From the NCBI RefSeq assembly GCF_030812785.1, contig NZ_JAUSTJ010000002.1:248001-312000 (forward strand): a stretch of DNA of 64,000 nucleotides, read 5' to 3'. This DNA comes from Sphingomonas kyeonggiensis. Its GTDB lineage: Bacteria > Pseudomonadota > Alphaproteobacteria > Sphingomonadales > Sphingomonadaceae. Shown one piece after another: positions 43,835 to 51,787 of the stretch (position 1 is its first letter; every line of letters starts with the position of its first letter). The notes beneath the pieces were generated by a model that worked only from the letters and a program-made list of their open reading frames with translations, was not told where the DNA came from and did no database searches. The position numbers and the translations under genes are program-made.

Positions 43835-44866
43835 TCAGTGCAACTGGGAGGGATCGAGCGCAATCCCCTTCTCGATGATCTCGGCCGACTCGTCCTGCAC
43901 CTCGGTAGGGGCGGCGATCAGGCCGCGCTTGTTCAGCTCGCCCTTGGGCTTCCACATCGTGGCGTAGAGATTGAGGAAGTCCTGCATCCCGCGCACCGCC
44001 TTGATGTGGCGCTTCTTCACATAGATGTAGAGCGGGCGGCCGCCCGGGTACTTGCCCGTGACGATGTCGTTGTTGGTCGGCGCCACGCCCTCGATCTCGG
44101 TGCCGTGCAGCCGGTCGATATTCTCCTCGAGATAGGAATAGCCGAAGATGCCGATCGCGTTCGGGTTCTGGCTCAGGCCCTGGACGATAAGGTTGTCGTT
44201 CTCGCCCTTGTCGACATAGGGGCCGTCGTCGCGGATGCGCAGGCACGCATCCTGGAACTTGGCGGGGTCGTGCCCGTCCTTGATCGCCTTGGCCTCGGGC
44301 CAGGCGGCCAGGCAACCCGGCTCCATCATCAGCTCGATGAACGCGTCGCGCGTGCCGCTGGTCGAGGGCGGGCCCATCACATAGATCGGGATCGCCGGCA
44401 GCGCGGGGTTCACGTCGCGCCAGGTCTTCGCCGTGTTCGGCTTGCCCATCGGGTTGGCGGCGAGCGCCAGATATAGATCCTTGCGGCTCAGCTTCAGCTT
44501 CGGCCCGTTGTTGCTCTCGGCCAGCACCACGCCATCGAGCCCGATCTGCACTTCGAGGATCTCGCCGACATTGTTCTTCTGGCACAGGTCATATTCAGTG
44601 CGCTTCATCCGGCGCGAGGCGTTGGCCAGGTCGGGATATTGCGATCCCACGCCCTCACAGAACGCGCGGAAGCCCGCTCCCGAGCCGATCGATTCGATTA
44701 CCGGCGCCGCACGGCGCTTGTCCTGGTTGACAAAGGCCTCGGCCACCGCGGTGGTGAAGGGGAAGACGGTCGAGGACCCGACGGCGCGGATCGGGCGCAC
44801 TGCGCTGCCGTCGCAAGCCGAGAGAGCCACTACGGAAAACGCGAAAAGCGCAAGTCTGCCAAGCAT
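43835..44866 (-). CDS. pstS: Phosphate-binding lipoprotein PstS
   Basis: 343 residues from the ATG at 44866 (GGAGACG upstream). It has a lipobox-type start (VVALSAC, lipidated C18), so the binder is probably anchored in a membrane. IRAVGSSTVFPFTTAVAEAF and SIGSGAGFRAFCEGVG hold the phosphate-contacting Ser/Thr-Gly loops, and GPPSTSGTRDAF the third. It captures Pi in the periplasm for PstCAB. A Pho box lies 86 bp upstream. A start at 44908 would add 14 residues before the signal. Confidence 0.94.
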   Translation of the reverse strand: MLGRLALFAFSVVALSACDGSAVRPIRAVGSSTVFPFTTAVAEAFVNQDKRRAAPVIESIGSGAGFRAFCEGVGSQYPDLANASRRMKRTEYDLCQKNNVGEILEVQIGLDGVVLAESNNGPKLKLSRKDLYLALAANPMGKPNTAKTWRDVNPALPAIPIYVMGPPSTSGTRDAFIELMMEPGCLAAWPEAKAIKDGHDPAKFQDACLRIRDDGPYVDKGENDNLIVQGLSQNPNAIGIFGYSYLEENIDRLHGTEIEGVAPTNNDIVTGKYPGGRPLYIYVKKRHIKAVRGMQDFLNLYATMWKPKGELNKRGLIAAPTEVQDESAEIIEKGIALDPSQLH

Positions 44867-44951
44867 CGCCGTCTCCTGTCCCTGGGATTGAAAGAATCGC
44901 GGAGGCATGCGCCGGACGGTCGCCCCCCCAGCGCGCCCTTCGGCCTCTAGC

Positions 44952-44969
44952 GTGACAGGTTCATGACAG
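44952..44969 (-). promoter_or_regulatory. Pho box (PhoB-binding site) upstream of pstS
   Basis: Read on the minus strand it is CTGTCATGAACCTGTCAC: two 7-bp direct repeats CTGTCAT and CTGTCAC separated by 4 bp, almost exactly the PhoB consensus. It overlaps the last codons of phoR and lies 86 bp before the pstS start, so pstSCAB-phoU-phoB has its own phosphate-regulated promoter inside the operon. Confidence 0.88.
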
Positions 44970-46157
44970 TCTCTGGACGGGGAGCAGCACGGTGACCGTC
45001 GATCCCTTGCCGACGGTGCTGGCGATGTCGAACCGTCCGCGGTGCCGCTCGACGATGTGCTTGACGATCGACAGGCCCAGCCCGGTGCCGCCTATCGTGC
45101 GGCTGCGCCCGGCATCGACCCGGTAGAAGCGCTCGGTCAGCCGCGGCAGGTGCTCGGGGGCGATGCCGTCGCCCTGGTCGGTCACGGTCAGGCGGATCAT
45201 CGATTCGCCCTCGGCCGTCAGGCTCACCAGGATCGGCGTGCCTTCCTTGCCATATTTCATCGCATTGCCGATGACGTTGTGGAGCAGCTGGCTGAGCTGC
45301 GAGGCATCGCCGCGCACCGGCGGCACCTCGGCGATCTCGGTCACCACATCGGCCGCGCGCGGCACGCCGGACAACTCCAGGCAGACCTCGTCGATCAGCT
45401 CGTCCAGCGCGACAGGATTGTCCGGCGCGCGATATTTCTCGGCCTCGATCCGGCTCAGCGAGATCAGGTCGTCGATCAGGCGCTGCATGCGGCGCGCCTC
45501 GTCGTGCATGATCTTGAGGAAGCGCTTGCGCAGTCCCGGCTCCTCGCCCGCGCCGTCCTCCAGCGTCTCGACATAGCCGAGCAGCGAGGCGAGGGGGGTA
45601 CGCAGCTCGTGGCTGGCATTGGCGACGAAGTCGACCCGCATGCGCTCGCTGGCATAGCTGCCGGTGCGGTCGATCAGGTGGACGATCCGCCGCCCGTCGC
45701 CCAGCGCCGTCACCCGCATCTCCCAGCGCTGGTCGCGTGTGCCGAGGCCGACCAGATGGATCGGCGAGCCCGGATTCTGGTCGCTGCTGTTCATCAGCCG
45801 CTCGGCGGCGGCGGGGTGGCGGATGGCGACGCGCACGTCCTCGCCCAGGATGTGCTGGCCGAGCAGGACGCGGGCGGGCGGGTTGGCGGCGGTCACCCTT
45901 CGGTCGGCGATCAGCAGCACCGGCTCGGCGATCGCGTCGAGCACCTCGGCGATGCCCGGCCCCTCGCTGACGGTCGGCGCGGTGTCGAGCGCCCCGGGCG
46001 CTTCGGCGCCGGCAGTCGCGACCAGCACGGCGGCGACGCCGCACACCAGCATCACCAGGCTGGTCTGGACATCGCCATTCAGCAACAGCCCCGCCAGCGC
46101 GCCGGCGGCGACGATGCCGAGCGCCACGAGCGCCTTGATACCGGGAGAATAGGGCAT
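44961..46157 (-). CDS. phoR: Phosphate regulon sensor histidine kinase PhoR
   Basis: 398 residues. Two N-terminal membrane helices (residues ~8-50) leave almost no periplasmic loop, as in PhoR. A PAS domain follows (~70-165), then the HisKA box DFVANASHELRTPLASLLGY (H183) and the HATPase motifs NVIGNAMKYG, DQGDGIAPEHL and GGTGLGLSIVKHI. It phosphorylates PhoB and senses the Pst/PhoU state, not phosphate itself. It is first in the operon and has a Pho box in its 3' end for the following genes. Confidence 0.95.
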   Translation of the reverse strand: MPYSPGIKALVALGIVAAGALAGLLLNGDVQTSLVMLVCGVAAVLVATAGAEAPGALDTAPTVSEGPGIAEVLDAIAEPVLLIADRRVTAANPPARVLLGQHILGEDVRVAIRHPAAAERLMNSSDQNPGSPIHLVGLGTRDQRWEMRVTALGDGRRIVHLIDRTGSYASERMRVDFVANASHELRTPLASLLGYVETLEDGAGEEPGLRKRFLKIMHDEARRMQRLIDDLISLSRIEAEKYRAPDNPVALDELIDEVCLELSGVPRAADVVTEIAEVPPVRGDASQLSQLLHNVIGNAMKYGKEGTPILVSLTAEGESMIRLTVTDQGDGIAPEHLPRLTERFYRVDAGRSRTIGGTGLGLSIVKHIVERHRGRFDIASTVGKGSTVTVLLPVQRLS

Positions 46158-46209
46158 GTGGCGGCTCTTCTAGGGGGCGCTCATCCTTTCGTCACCCCGC
46201 TACTTCTCC

Positions 46210-46313
46210 GTCATCCCCGCGAAAGCGGGGACCCATCTCCTGAACGGCCAGCGAACGCACCGGTGCATTTGCCGCCAGCGCGGGAGATGGGCCCCCGCTT
46301 TCGCGGGGGTGAC
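46210..46313. repeat. REP-like inverted repeat, family A variant
   Basis: The 31-nt arms 46210-46240 and 46283-46313 pair with two mismatches (core CCCGCGAAAGCGGGG). Related to family A but with GCGAAAGC in place of GGCGAAAGCC. It lies upstream of phoR and of the divergent Tat-type protein gene. Confidence 0.8.
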
Positions 46314-46386
46314 GAAGGAGGGGAATGTCCCAGCACTACTCACAATTTACGATTGCGAAACGCCGCCGGGCGCAGGACAATGCATC

Positions 46387-46773
46387 ATGGCAGACGAAGA
46401 CCAATCCCCAAAGGCTAGCCGCCGCGCGCTGATGCTGGGCGCGGCGAGCGCTTCGGCGATCGTCTCGATCCGCCCGGCGCTGGCGCAGACCAATGCCTCG
46501 GTGATGAACTGCGAGATCCCGGTCCCCGATCCGGGCCGCGCCGGCCAATATGTCGCGGCCGACGGCAAGCTTGTGCCTGCCGGCACGCAGGGCGCCTTTC
46601 CGGCGGCGGGCAGGCCGTTCAAGGCGGCCGAGGTCAAGAACGCCCTCAACGGCGGCACGCTGCCCGGCACCACCTACGAGCAGAGCCGCGCCTACACCAA
46701 CTACATCCGCCGCCTCCAGTCGGGCACCAGCGGCTTCACCTGCTTCGCCTCGCTGCAGATGCCGCGCGGCTGA
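46387..46773 (+). CDS. Tat-type exported small protein upstream of the HPr-rel-A cassette
   Basis: 128 residues from the ATG at 46387. SRRALMLGAASASAIVSI is a twin-arginine signal (R-R, then a moderate hydrophobic stretch), ending around ALAQ. The mature part of ~93 residues begins with NCEIPVPDPGRAGQYV and ends GFTCFASLQMPRG, so two Cys could pair. It precedes a PqqD-like, HprK-like kinase and nucleotidyltransferase cassette on the same strand, but a 328-bp gap with a long inverted repeat separates them. It could be a substrate of that cassette or unrelated. No family recognised. Confidence 0.65.
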   Translation: MADEDQSPKASRRALMLGAASASAIVSIRPALAQTNASVMNCEIPVPDPGRAGQYVAADGKLVPAGTQGAFPAAGRPFKAAEVKNALNGGTLPGTTYEQSRAYTNYIRRLQSGTSGFTCFASLQMPRG

Positions 46774-47101
46774 GGCCGTGGCTGCCCACAAATTCCAGTC
46801 CCACTCCCGTCATCCCGGCGAAAGCCGGGATCTCGTGCGGTTGGCGCAAGCTGCAGATTTGTTCGCGCGACGACGCGACGGCGCAACGAAGAAGAATTTG
46901 TTCACGCGGAGACGCGGAGACGCGGAGGATGTCTCGCGTCGCGTGAGCGACGCCCTCCCTTGTTATCAGTGCCGATATCCCGCCGCTGACGCGGCGCAAA
47001 CAGGCGCCGCAAGCACTCTCTCCGCGCCTCCGCGTCTCCGCGTGAACCCAATTTCTTCTACTTCTTCGTCGCGTCGTCGCGTCGTTGCGCGAACAAAATA
47101 A
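46774..47101. other. 328-bp gene-free region with a long imperfect inverted repeat
   Basis: A lone family-A REP arm is at 46809-46834. A long inverted repeat follows: left arm 46858-46927 and right arm 47020-47098, sharing blocks such as GTTCGCGCGACGACGCG and TTCACGCGGAGACGCGGAG. The right arm ends 3 bp before the PqqD-like start codon, so that gene has no normal Shine-Dalgarno sequence. No coding frame here is convincing. Confidence 0.75.
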
Positions 47102-47371
47102 ATGACCAGCTACCGCGCCGCCGGGCCCGAAACCCTCCGCATCATCCCCCTCGACGCGCTCACCCTGGTCTACCACCGCGCCTCCGGCATCACGCATGTG
47201 GTGGATGCCCCCGTCCCCGAGATGCTCGAAGCCCTGGGTCGCGACGACCTGAGCGTAGACCAGCTCCTCGCCCGCCTCAGCGAGCGCTACGACCTGCTCG
47301 ACGCCGATCCCGCAGCTCTCGCCATCCGCCTCGACGAGCTGGTCGAGGCCGGTCTGGTGGAGCGGCTGTGA
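47102..47371 (+). CDS. HPr-rel-A system PqqD-family peptide chaperone
   Basis: 89 residues. The winged-helix-like PqqD pattern is present: LDALTLVYHRASGITHVVDAPVPEMLEAL, then LSVDQLLARLSERYDLLDADPAALAIRLDELVEAGLV. PqqD-like proteins (RiPP recognition elements) bind leader peptides and hand them to modifying enzymes. It overlaps the kinase start by GTGA, so the two are coupled. No peptide precursor is obvious beside it. Only CAAAATAA precedes the ATG, a poor ribosome site. Confidence 0.85.
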   Translation: MTSYRAAGPETLRIIPLDALTLVYHRASGITHVVDAPVPEMLEALGRDDLSVDQLLARLSERYDLLDADPAALAIRLDELVEAGLVERL

Positions 47372-48213
47372 GGCACGTCGCCCATCTCGGCATCGGTCCC
47401 GTCGGTTTCCGCATCGGCAGCGATTGGCGCGGGCCGATCGCGCAGCTCGAAACCCTCTACCGCGACTATCCCAAGCCGAGCATCCCGGACTTCAGCGTCC
47501 ACCTCTTCGCCGCCCGGCCCTGGCGGAAATATCTCCGCCCTTCGGTGATGATCGGCGGCGACTATACCATCCCCGACGCCGCGCCGCTGCCGCTCGCCCA
47601 GGGCCTGCTCGCCGCCGAGATGGGGATGAACCTGCAGATGGCGCTCGCCCAGCGCCGCTATCTGCTGCTGCACGCATCCGCGGTCGAAAGGGACGGGAAG
47701 GCGGTGCTGATGACCGGCATCTCCGGCGCCGGCAAGTCCACCCTCGCGGCGCTGCTGATGGCCAGAGGCTGGCGGCTGATGGGCGACGAGTTCGTCCTGA
47801 TCGACCCCGCCACCGGTCTGGCCCACGGCTTTCCCCGGCTGATCAGCCTCAAGAACCAGGCGATCGCGGTCGCCCAGGCCGCGATGCCCGAAGGCCGCTT
47901 CGGCCCGCTGCTCCCCGGGACGCCCAAGGGCGATATCCGCCATCTCGTCCCCGATGCCCGGGCGATCCGGGCGATGGCCGAGCCCGCCCAGCCCGCGCTG
48001 CTGCTCTTCCCCCGCTTCGGCTTCGATGCCGCCGAGCGCCCGGTGCCGCCCAGCGAAGCGTTCGTCCGCCTCACGCAAAGCTCGACCAACTATGTCCATC
48101 TCGCCGAGCGCGGCTTCGATGCGCTGACCCGCCTCGTCCAGTCCGTTCCGGCGCGCGCAATAGACTATCCGGACACGGATAGTGGCATCGCCCTGGTCGA
48201 GGCGCTGGCATGA
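47368..48213 (+). CDS. HprK-related kinase A
   Basis: 281 residues from a GTG at 47368. The P-loop GISGAGKST is at 117-125, preceded by YLLLHASAV, which holds the His of the HprK family, and followed by LMGDEFVLID (GDE at 139-141), equivalent to the HprK acidic residues. FPRLISLKN fits the same fold. HprK phosphorylates Ser46 of HPr; this branch lacks HPr and the N-terminal HprK domain. Related kinases (ThcoK, PadeK) phosphorylate the C-terminal Ser of lasso-peptide precursors, so a peptide substrate is plausible. It overlaps both neighbours (GTGA upstream, ATGA downstream). Confidence 0.88.
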   Translation: MRHVAHLGIGPVGFRIGSDWRGPIAQLETLYRDYPKPSIPDFSVHLFAARPWRKYLRPSVMIGGDYTIPDAAPLPLAQGLLAAEMGMNLQMALAQRRYLLLHASAVERDGKAVLMTGISGAGKSTLAALLMARGWRLMGDEFVLIDPATGLAHGFPRLISLKNQAIAVAQAAMPEGRFGPLLPGTPKGDIRHLVPDARAIRAMAEPAQPALLLFPRFGFDAAERPVPPSEAFVRLTQSSTNYVHLAERGFDALTRLVQSVPARAIDYPDTDSGIALVEALA

Positions 48214-49220
48214 CTCCCGGCTGGCGCCTCGCCGCGGTGCTGCGCGACCCCGGCCGGACCGAGCATTTCTCGGCCCGCCAGTGGACGGAGTTGTTCGCCG
48301 TCGCGCGGGCGGAGCAGATGGCCGGAACGCTCGCGCACCGTCTGGACGGCCTCGATCTCCATCCTACCGTCCAGCGCCTGGTCGACGACGCGATCGCCTC
48401 GGCCGGGCAGGTTCGCCTCGCCGCGCTGTGGGAGGCCGAGATGGCCCGCCGTGCCCTGGCGCCGCTCGGCGTGCCGGTCGTCCTGCTCAAGGGCACCGCC
48501 TTCGCCGCCGCCGGTCTCTCGCCGAGCCTGGGCCGCAACATCGGCGATCTCGACATCCTCGTGCCGCGCGAGCGCATGGACGAGGTCGAGGCCGCGCTGC
48601 TCGCCGCCGGCTGGGAATGGGTGAAGCCCGATCCCTATGACGACGCCTATTATCGCCGCTGGATGCACGAGCTGCCCCCGCTGATCCACCGCGAGCGGGA
48701 CCGGATGATCGACGTCCACCACACCATCCTGCCCCTCACTGCGCGGATCCGTCCGGACGCCGGGGCGCTGCTGGCGGACAGCGAGCCGCTCGAAAACGGC
48801 CTGCGCACACTTTCGCGGACGGACCTTCTGGTCCACGCGGTCGCCCATCTTCTCGCGGACGGCGATCTGGCCGGCGGGATGCGCAACCTTTGGGACTTTC
48901 ACTGTCTGGTACAGGACGGAGGCACGATGGGGCTCGCGGAGCGCGCCCGCCACCACGGCTTGGGCAGGGAAATGGCCCGCGCCGGGCGCCTCAGCCACGC
49001 CCTGTACGGCACGGAGGTCCCCTTCGAATGGCAGGCGCTCAAGCCCCTCGACCACCTCTATCTCCGCCGCCTCACCGCCCGCGACGGCTGGGGCCGCCAG
49101 GGCCGCAGGCTCACCCGGCTTGGCTTCTACGTCCGCAGCCACTGGTTGCGCATGCCGCCGCTGATGCTCGCCCGCCACCTCTGGACCAAATACCGCAAGG
49201 GCTATCGGCCGGTCGGCTGA
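48210..49220 (+). CDS. Nucleotidyltransferase-family protein of the HPr-rel-A cassette
   Basis: 336 residues. VVLLKGTAFAA (LLKG at 92-95) and NIGDLDILVPRERM (GDLD at 112-115) form the active-site pattern of the NTP_transf_5 family (minimal-type nucleotidyltransferase), and MIDVHHTILP supplies the further acidic residue. The C-terminal half is helical. Members occur with PqqD-like and HprK-like genes here and in lasso-peptide clusters. The transferred nucleotide and target are unknown. Starts with ATGA overlap on the kinase. Confidence 0.87.
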   Translation: MTPGWRLAAVLRDPGRTEHFSARQWTELFAVARAEQMAGTLAHRLDGLDLHPTVQRLVDDAIASAGQVRLAALWEAEMARRALAPLGVPVVLLKGTAFAAAGLSPSLGRNIGDLDILVPRERMDEVEAALLAAGWEWVKPDPYDDAYYRRWMHELPPLIHRERDRMIDVHHTILPLTARIRPDAGALLADSEPLENGLRTLSRTDLLVHAVAHLLADGDLAGGMRNLWDFHCLVQDGGTMGLAERARHHGLGREMARAGRLSHALYGTEVPFEWQALKPLDHLYLRRLTARDGWGRQGRRLTRLGFYVRSHWLRMPPLMLARHLWTKYRKGYRPVG

Positions 49221-49249
49221 AACCATTGAAACAAAACAGGAACAAATTC

Positions 49250-49278
49250 TTGTCTTGTTGAGGGTCAGTGCCTATGCT
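49250..49278 (+). promoter_or_regulatory. Promoter of the VOC-family gene
   Basis: TTGTCT (49250-49255), a 17-bp spacer and TATGCT (49273-49278), in the AT-rich gap after the nucleotidyltransferase. GGAGGAGAGG provides the ribosome site for the ATG at 49305. Confidence 0.55.
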
Positions 49279-49304
49279 GCGCGCCGTTCAGGAGGAGAGG
49301 TTCG

Positions 49305-49670
49305 ATGTTCCGCAAGGTCGCTTTCACGCTGTATCCGGTCATCGATCTCGATCGCGCCCGGGCCTTTTACGAGCAGACGCTCGGCCTGCCCGCCGCCAGC
49401 GCGGAATATGGCATTCCCTGGGTGGAATATGATCTCCCCGGTGGCGGCTGCCTGGCGATCACCACGGTCACCGGCGACAAGCCCGCCTCCGACGCCGGCG
49501 GCACGATCGCCTTCGAGGTCGAGGACCTCGACGCGCTCTGCGCCGATCTCGAGGCCAAGGGCGTCACCTTCAAGACCGACCTGATCCACTCCCCGGTCTG
49601 CCGGATGCGGGTGATCCAGGACAGCGAAGGCAATGCCGTGCTGCTCCACCAGCTGAAGAACCGGGATTGA
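49305..49670 (+). CDS. VOC-superfamily (glyoxalase-like) protein
   Basis: 121 residues, one full vicinal-oxygen-chelate module pair: VAFTLYPVIDLDRARAFYEQTLGLP, VEYDLPGGGCLAIT, TIAFEVEDLDALCADLEAKGV and MRVIQDSEGNAVLLHQLK. The canonical metal-binding positions look incomplete (no His in the first strand), so it may be a binding protein or an enzyme with altered metal site. It has its own promoter and ends convergent with gph by one base. Substrate unknown. Confidence 0.85.
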   Translation: MFRKVAFTLYPVIDLDRARAFYEQTLGLPAASAEYGIPWVEYDLPGGGCLAITTVTGDKPASDAGGTIAFEVEDLDALCADLEAKGVTFKTDLIHSPVCRMRVIQDSEGNAVLLHQLKNRD

Positions 49671-49671
49671 T

Positions 49672-50355
49672 TTAAGCCGCCGGTACCCCCAGCCGCTCCA
49701 GCACCGGCACCAGCTCGGCATAGGAGTCGATCACCGCATCGGCCCCCAGCTCCTCCACCGGCTGGGAGAGGAACCCGAAGCTGACCGCGATGCTCGGCAC
49801 CCCGGCGTTCTTCGCCGCCAGCGTGTCGTAGATCGAATCGCCGACGAACGCCGTCCGCCCGCCGCCGCAGCGCCGGATCATCTCCTGGATCGGCAGGGCG
49901 GAGGGCTTGGCGTTGCCCTTGCCCATCGTGTCGCCGCCGATAACGCAAGCGAAGCGCGCGGAGAGCCCCAGCTCCTCGATCAGCTTCACCGCCAGATATT
50001 CGAACTTGTTGGTGACGATCCCCAGCGTCACGCCCCGCGCCGCCAGGTCGTCCAGTGCTTCAAGCATGCCCGGGAAGGGCCGCGAATGGTCGGAGACATG
50101 GTCGCGGTACCATTCCAGCAGCGCCGGATAGAGCCGCGCCATCAGCGCTTCGTCATACCCGCCCGAGGCCTCCAGCGCCTGTTCGAGCATGTGCTTGGCG
50201 CCGCGCCCGACCATCGTCATCACCGCCGCCATCTCCAGCCTCGGCCGCCCGGCCAGGTCGAGCGCGTGGTTGGTGGCGCCGAGCAGGTCTGCGCTGGTGT
50301 CGAGCAGCGTGCCGTCGAGGTCGAATCCGACGATGTCGAAGGGGAAATCGGTCAT
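49672..50355 (-). CDS. gph: HAD-family phosphatase, phosphoglycolate phosphatase-like
   Basis: 227 residues from the ATG at 50355. HAD motifs: IVGFDLDGTLLDT (nucleophile D11, acid D13), LGIVTNK (motif II Thr), K in GNAKPSALPI and FVGDSIYDTLAAKNAG (motif IV). Close match to Gph, which dephosphorylates 2-phosphoglycolate formed from oxidised DNA ends. Other HAD substrates are possible. It is divergent from glmU (73-bp gap). A frame continuing to 50730 enters glmU in antisense. Confidence 0.88.
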   Translation of the reverse strand: MTDFPFDIVGFDLDGTLLDTSADLLGATNHALDLAGRPRLEMAAVMTMVGRGAKHMLEQALEASGGYDEALMARLYPALLEWYRDHVSDHSRPFPGMLEALDDLAARGVTLGIVTNKFEYLAVKLIEELGLSARFACVIGGDTMGKGNAKPSALPIQEMIRRCGGGRTAFVGDSIYDTLAAKNAGVPSIAVSFGFLSQPVEELGADAVIDSYAELVPVLERLGVPAA

Positions 50356-50428
50356 GTCGCCGCTGCCTGCCAGCTGCCCTATGGAATTGGCAAGACTAAC
50401 GTGGCAGGGGACGGCCAACGGAGGGACA

Positions 50429-51787
50429 ATGACGGCACCGATCGCAGCAATCATCCTCGCGGCCGGCAAGGGCACGCGGATGAAGTCCGACACCCACAAG
50501 GTCCTCCATCCCATCGCCGGCAGGCCGATGCTGCTCCATCTGGTCGACAGCGTGAAGGCGCTCGGCGCCGAGCGCGAGGTCGTGGTGGTCGGCGCCGGCA
50601 AGGAGCAAGTCGAGGCCGCGGTGCACCCCCTCGGCGTCGAGACCGCCGAGCAGGCCGAGCAGCTCGGCACCGGCCATGCAGTCCGCATGGCGGAACAGGC
50701 GCTCGCCGATTTCCAGGGCGATGTCCTCATCCTCTATGGCGACGTGCCGCTGGTCACGACCGAGACGATGCGCCGGATGATCGACGCGCTCCACGGCGAG
50801 GGCGATCCCAGCGTGGTGGTGCTAGGTTTCCGCCCCGCCGATCCCGGCGCCTATGGCCGCGTCATCGTCGGCCCCGACGGCCGGCTCGACAAGATCGTCG
50901 AGTTCAAGGACGCGAGCCCCGAGGAGCGGGCGGTAACCCTCTGCAATTCCGGCCTGATGGCAGTGCGCTCGGCGGACCTGTTCCGCCTGCTCGCCCAGCT
51001 CAGGAACGACAATGCCGCCGGCGAATATTACCTGACCGACCTGGTCGAGCTCGCCCGGGCCGAGGGCCGCTTCTCGGTCGGCATCGAGACCGACGCGATT
51101 GAGGTCGCCGGGGTCAACAGCCGCGGCGAGCTGGCCGGGCTGGAGCAGGAATGGCAGCAGCGCCGCCGCACCCGCGCGATGGTCGAGGGCGCCACGCTGA
51201 TCGCGCCGGAGACGGTGTGGTTCGCTTATGACACCCAGATCGGTCGTGACGTCACGATCGAGCCCAACGTGGTGTTCGGCCCCGGCGTCACCGTTGCCGA
51301 CCGCGTCGTCATCCACGCCTTCAGCCACCTCGAAGGCGCCGAGATCCTCTCGGGCGCAGATATCGGCCCCTATGCCCGCCTGCGCCCCGGCGCGCGAATC
51401 GAGCAGGGCGCCAAGGTCGGCAATTTCGTCGAGATCAAGAAGGCGGTGATCGGCCCCGGCGCCAAGGCCAACCACCTCAGCTATATCGGCGATGCCACCG
51501 TCGGGGCCGGCGCGAACATCGGCGCGGGCACGATCACCTGCAATTATGACGGTTTCTTAAAGTACCGGACAGTGATCGGTAACGGCGCTTTTGTAGGTAG
51601 CAACAGCGCGCTCGTGGCGCCCGTCACCATCGGCGACGGCGCGATCGTCGCCGCCGGATCGGTGGTGACCCGCGATGTCGAGGGCGATGCGCTGGGGATC
51701 GTGCGGGCCGAGCAGCAGGTGAAGCCGGGCTGGGCGCGGACGTTCCGCGAGAAGATGAAGGCGAAGAAGGAGGCGGCGAAGAAGTGA
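50429..51787 (+). CDS. glmU: Bifunctional N-acetylglucosamine-1-phosphate uridyltransferase / glucosamine-1-phosphate acetyltransferase
   Basis: 452 residues from the ATG at 50429 (GGAGGGA upstream). The uridyltransferase half has LAAGKGTRMKSDTHKVLH (the usual xPKVLH reads xHKVLH, as in other sphingomonads), GDVPL and NSGLMAVR. The left-handed beta-helix half holds GPYARLRPGARI, VGNFVEIKKA, NHLSYIGDATVG and NIGAGTITCNYDG, with the catalytic His in NHLSY. It makes UDP-GlcNAc for peptidoglycan and lipopolysaccharide. The stop shares one base with the next start. Confidence 0.97.
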   Translation: MTAPIAAIILAAGKGTRMKSDTHKVLHPIAGRPMLLHLVDSVKALGAEREVVVVGAGKEQVEAAVHPLGVETAEQAEQLGTGHAVRMAEQALADFQGDVLILYGDVPLVTTETMRRMIDALHGEGDPSVVVLGFRPADPGAYGRVIVGPDGRLDKIVEFKDASPEERAVTLCNSGLMAVRSADLFRLLAQLRNDNAAGEYYLTDLVELARAEGRFSVGIETDAIEVAGVNSRGELAGLEQEWQQRRRTRAMVEGATLIAPETVWFAYDTQIGRDVTIEPNVVFGPGVTVADRVVIHAFSHLEGAEILSGADIGPYARLRPGARIEQGAKVGNFVEIKKAVIGPGAKANHLSYIGDATVGAGANIGAGTITCNYDGFLKYRTVIGNGAFVGSNSALVAPVTIGDGAIVAAGSVVTRDVEGDALGIVRAEQQVKPGWARTFREKMKAKKEAAKK

